From the NCBI GenBank assembly GCA_963711495.1, contig CAVQEK010000004.1, forward strand, positions 2,294,001 through 2,358,000: a stretch of 64,000 bases of DNA, read 5' to 3'. The position numbers were made by a program, and so were the translations under genes. The notes under the pieces are model-generated. The model saw only the letters and a program-made list of their open reading frames with translations, ran no database searches and was not told the DNA's origin. Every line of letters starts with the position of its first letter. Position 1 is the stretch's first letter. Shown here one piece after another: positions 62,610-64,000 of the stretch. This DNA is from CAVQEK01 sp963711495. Lineage in GTDB: Bacteria > Bacteroidota > Bacteroidia > Cytophagales > Cyclobacteriaceae.

Positions 62610-64000
62610 ATGAAAAAGAGAAAAGTCAATAAATCATTATTCACGGTCAATATCATCAGGCAGGCCCTGGGTCAGTCTTTTGTGAAACTGAACCCTGCCC
62701 TGATGATGAAAAATCCAGTGATGTTCACCGTGGAGACCGGCACTTTGATCATGTTGATTGTTACAGTCCTTTCGGTTTTTATGGTCAATAATAGTTTGGG
62801 TACTCCGCTTTACAATTCCGTGATCACTGTTTTATTATTTATCACGGTAATCTTTGCCAATTTTGCCGAAGCCATTGCCGAGGCCCGTGGCAAAGCACAG
62901 GCGGATGCTCTCCGAAAAACGAGGAAGGACACTAAAGCGAAAAAACTGAACGACGATGGCTCAATTGCTGCAATCAGTTCTTCAGAATTGAAAAAGGGCG
63001 ATGTATTCATTGTAGAAGCCGGAGATATCATCCCGGCCGATGGTGAAATTATCGAGGGAATCGCTTCCGTTGATGAATCTTCTATTACAGGGGAGTCGGC
63101 ACCGGTGATCCGGGAGGCAGAAACCGACCACAGCAGTGTGATTGGAGGAACAAGGGTATTGTCTGACCAGGTCAAGGTACAGGTAATGACCGAACCGGGA
63201 GAAAGTTTTCTCGACAAGATGATCGGTTTGGTGGAAGGGGCGAAACGGCAAAAAACGCCTAATGAAATTGCATTGACTATTTTGCTGGGGGGGTTTACTA
63301 TGATCTTCCTAATCGTGACAGTCACCCTCCAGCCTTTCGGCGTCTATGCAAATACCCCGATCACTATTGCCGCATTAATAGCACTGTTTGTATGCCTCAT
63401 CCCAACCACTATCGGGGGATTGCTTTCGGCCATAGGGATTGCGGGCATGGACAGGGCATTGCGGGCCAACATCGTGGCCAAATCCGGAAAGGCGGTAGAA
63501 ACTGCCGGAGACATCGATACCTTATTGCTCGATAAGACCGGAACGATCACTATCGGCAACCGCAAGGCTACCCGGTTTATCCCTCTCAACGGCCTGGGAG
63601 AACAGGAATTTTCCCGGCTATGTGTGTTGAGCAGTTTGTCGGACAATACGCCTGAAGGTAAATCCATCATCGAACTGGCCCGTAAAAAGGGTATTGAAGT
63701 TTCTCGCTCGAAATTGGCCAAAGCACAATTTGTAAAGTTCACCGCGGAAACACGGATGAGCGGAATTGATTTACCTGACGGTCAGAAAATCCGCAAAGGT
63801 GCCTGGGATGCCATAAAAAAATGGTCGGACAAATCCGATAACGGCCAATTGAAAGTCCTGAATGATGAAGTGGAAAAGATTGCCAGGAACGGGGGGACAC
63901 CACTGGCCCTGGCGCAGGATAATAAAATAGTAGGTGTTATCCAGTTGGAGGATATCATCAAGCCCGGCATACAGGAACGTTTTGAGCGATTGAGAAGGAT
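62610..64000 (+). CDS. kdpB: KdpB, P-type ATPase subunit, 3' end outside window
   Basis: The frame is open from the ATG at 62610 to the end of the window, giving 463 of roughly 680 residues. P-type ATPase motifs are present: actuator TGES (SSITGESAP), PTTIGG in the membrane region, and DKTGT with phosphorylated Asp308. VETGTLIMLIVTV and ALIALFVCLIPTTIGGLLSAIG are membrane segments. It energises K+ uptake through KdpA. It starts 13 bp after the kdpA stop. The C-terminal nucleotide-binding and membrane parts, kdpC and any N-terminal KdpD half would lie beyond the window. Confidence 0.95.
   Translation, partial: MKKRKVNKSLFTVNIIRQALGQSFVKLNPALMMKNPVMFTVETGTLIMLIVTVLSVFMVNNSLGTPLYNSVITVLLFITVIFANFAEAIAEARGKAQADALRKTRKDTKAKKLNDDGSIAAISSSELKKGDVFIVEAGDIIPADGEIIEGIASVDESSITGESAPVIREAETDHSSVIGGTRVLSDQVKVQVMTEPGESFLDKMIGLVEGAKRQKTPNEIALTILLGGFTMIFLIVTVTLQPFGVYANTPITIAALIALFVCLIPTTIGGLLSAIGIAGMDRALRANIVAKSGKAVETAGDIDTLLLDKTGTITIGNRKATRFIPLNGLGEQEFSRLCVLSSLSDNTPEGKSIIELARKKGIEVSRSKLAKAQFVKFTAETRMSGIDLPDGQKIRKGAWDAIKKWSDKSDNGQLKVLNDEVEKIARNGGTPLALAQDNKIVGVIQLEDIIKPGIQERFERLRR

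Overview
The window reads as chromosomal DNA of a free-living member of the Bacteroidota, most likely Cytophagales or a close relative (inference). The signs are -33 TTTG / -7 TAnnTTTG style promoters, weak Shine-Dalgarno sequences, many secreted or lipoprotein glycoside hydrolases, a DUF5107-TPR protein, GldL-like membrane proteins, and a long tandem set of FtsX-like permeases carrying the N-terminal permease prefix domain that is typical of this group. No rRNA, tRNA, CRISPR array, insertion sequence or phage gene was seen.

Layout. 0-3.4 kb: the 3' part of a GH2 exo-glucosaminidase-type enzyme and an FHS-family sugar permease. 3.4-13.2 kb: an accessory stretch of short, mostly unrelated genes: a flavin monooxygenase, a SnoaL-like gene broken by a stop codon, a PadR regulator with two small membrane proteins, a Tat-exported molybdopterin oxidoreductase with its cytochrome b, a monooxygenase-domain lipoprotein, a YVTN propeller protein, and two toxin-antitoxin modules (HicAB and MntA-HepT). 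Four copies of a 95-145 bp repeat, all in the same orientation, sit just upstream of four of these plus-strand units. 13.4-22.7 kb: a sugar-porter / GH2 / DUF5107-TPR operon divergent from an AraC-type regulator, then a degenerate receiver-domain protein. 23.3-28.8 kb: a GH78 alpha-L-rhamnosidase and a dienelactone hydrolase / quinone oxidoreductase / SDR operon. 29.1-43.2 kb: a decayed DJ-1/PfpI gene, then a PadR regulator driving five tandem FtsX-like permeases with no ATPase gene. 43.6-48.2 kb: two SDR genes and a GH3 lipoprotein with a clear terminator. 48.4-52.3 kb: a three-gene lysine degradation operon (2-oxoadipate dioxygenase of the DUF1338 family, saccharopine dehydrogenase, ALDH7-type aminoadipate semialdehyde dehydrogenase). 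52.3-52.7 kb: an unexplained hairpin-rich segment. 52.9-64 kb: a potassium island. Two TrkH paralogs, the C-terminal half of KdpD, and KdpE form one operon; divergent from it are a sigma-54 response regulator and then the kdp operon (small membrane proteins, a DUF7674-like protein, kdpF, kdpA, kdpB running off the end).

How the parts work together. The glycosidases, sugar permeases and AraC regulator point to growth on plant or microbial polysaccharides. The lysine operon would convert saccharopine to 2-oxoadipate-level intermediates and on to 2-hydroxyglutarate. The potassium island combines low-affinity (TrkH) and high-affinity (Kdp) uptake with two different response regulators around one intergenic region that carries a striking direct repeat. 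The items most worth a second look are the four-copy structured repeat ahead of accessory genes, the ATPase-less five-permease array under PadR, the TrkH-TrkH-KdpDE operon with its repeat-bearing control region, and the hairpin-rich segment at 52.3-52.7 kb.
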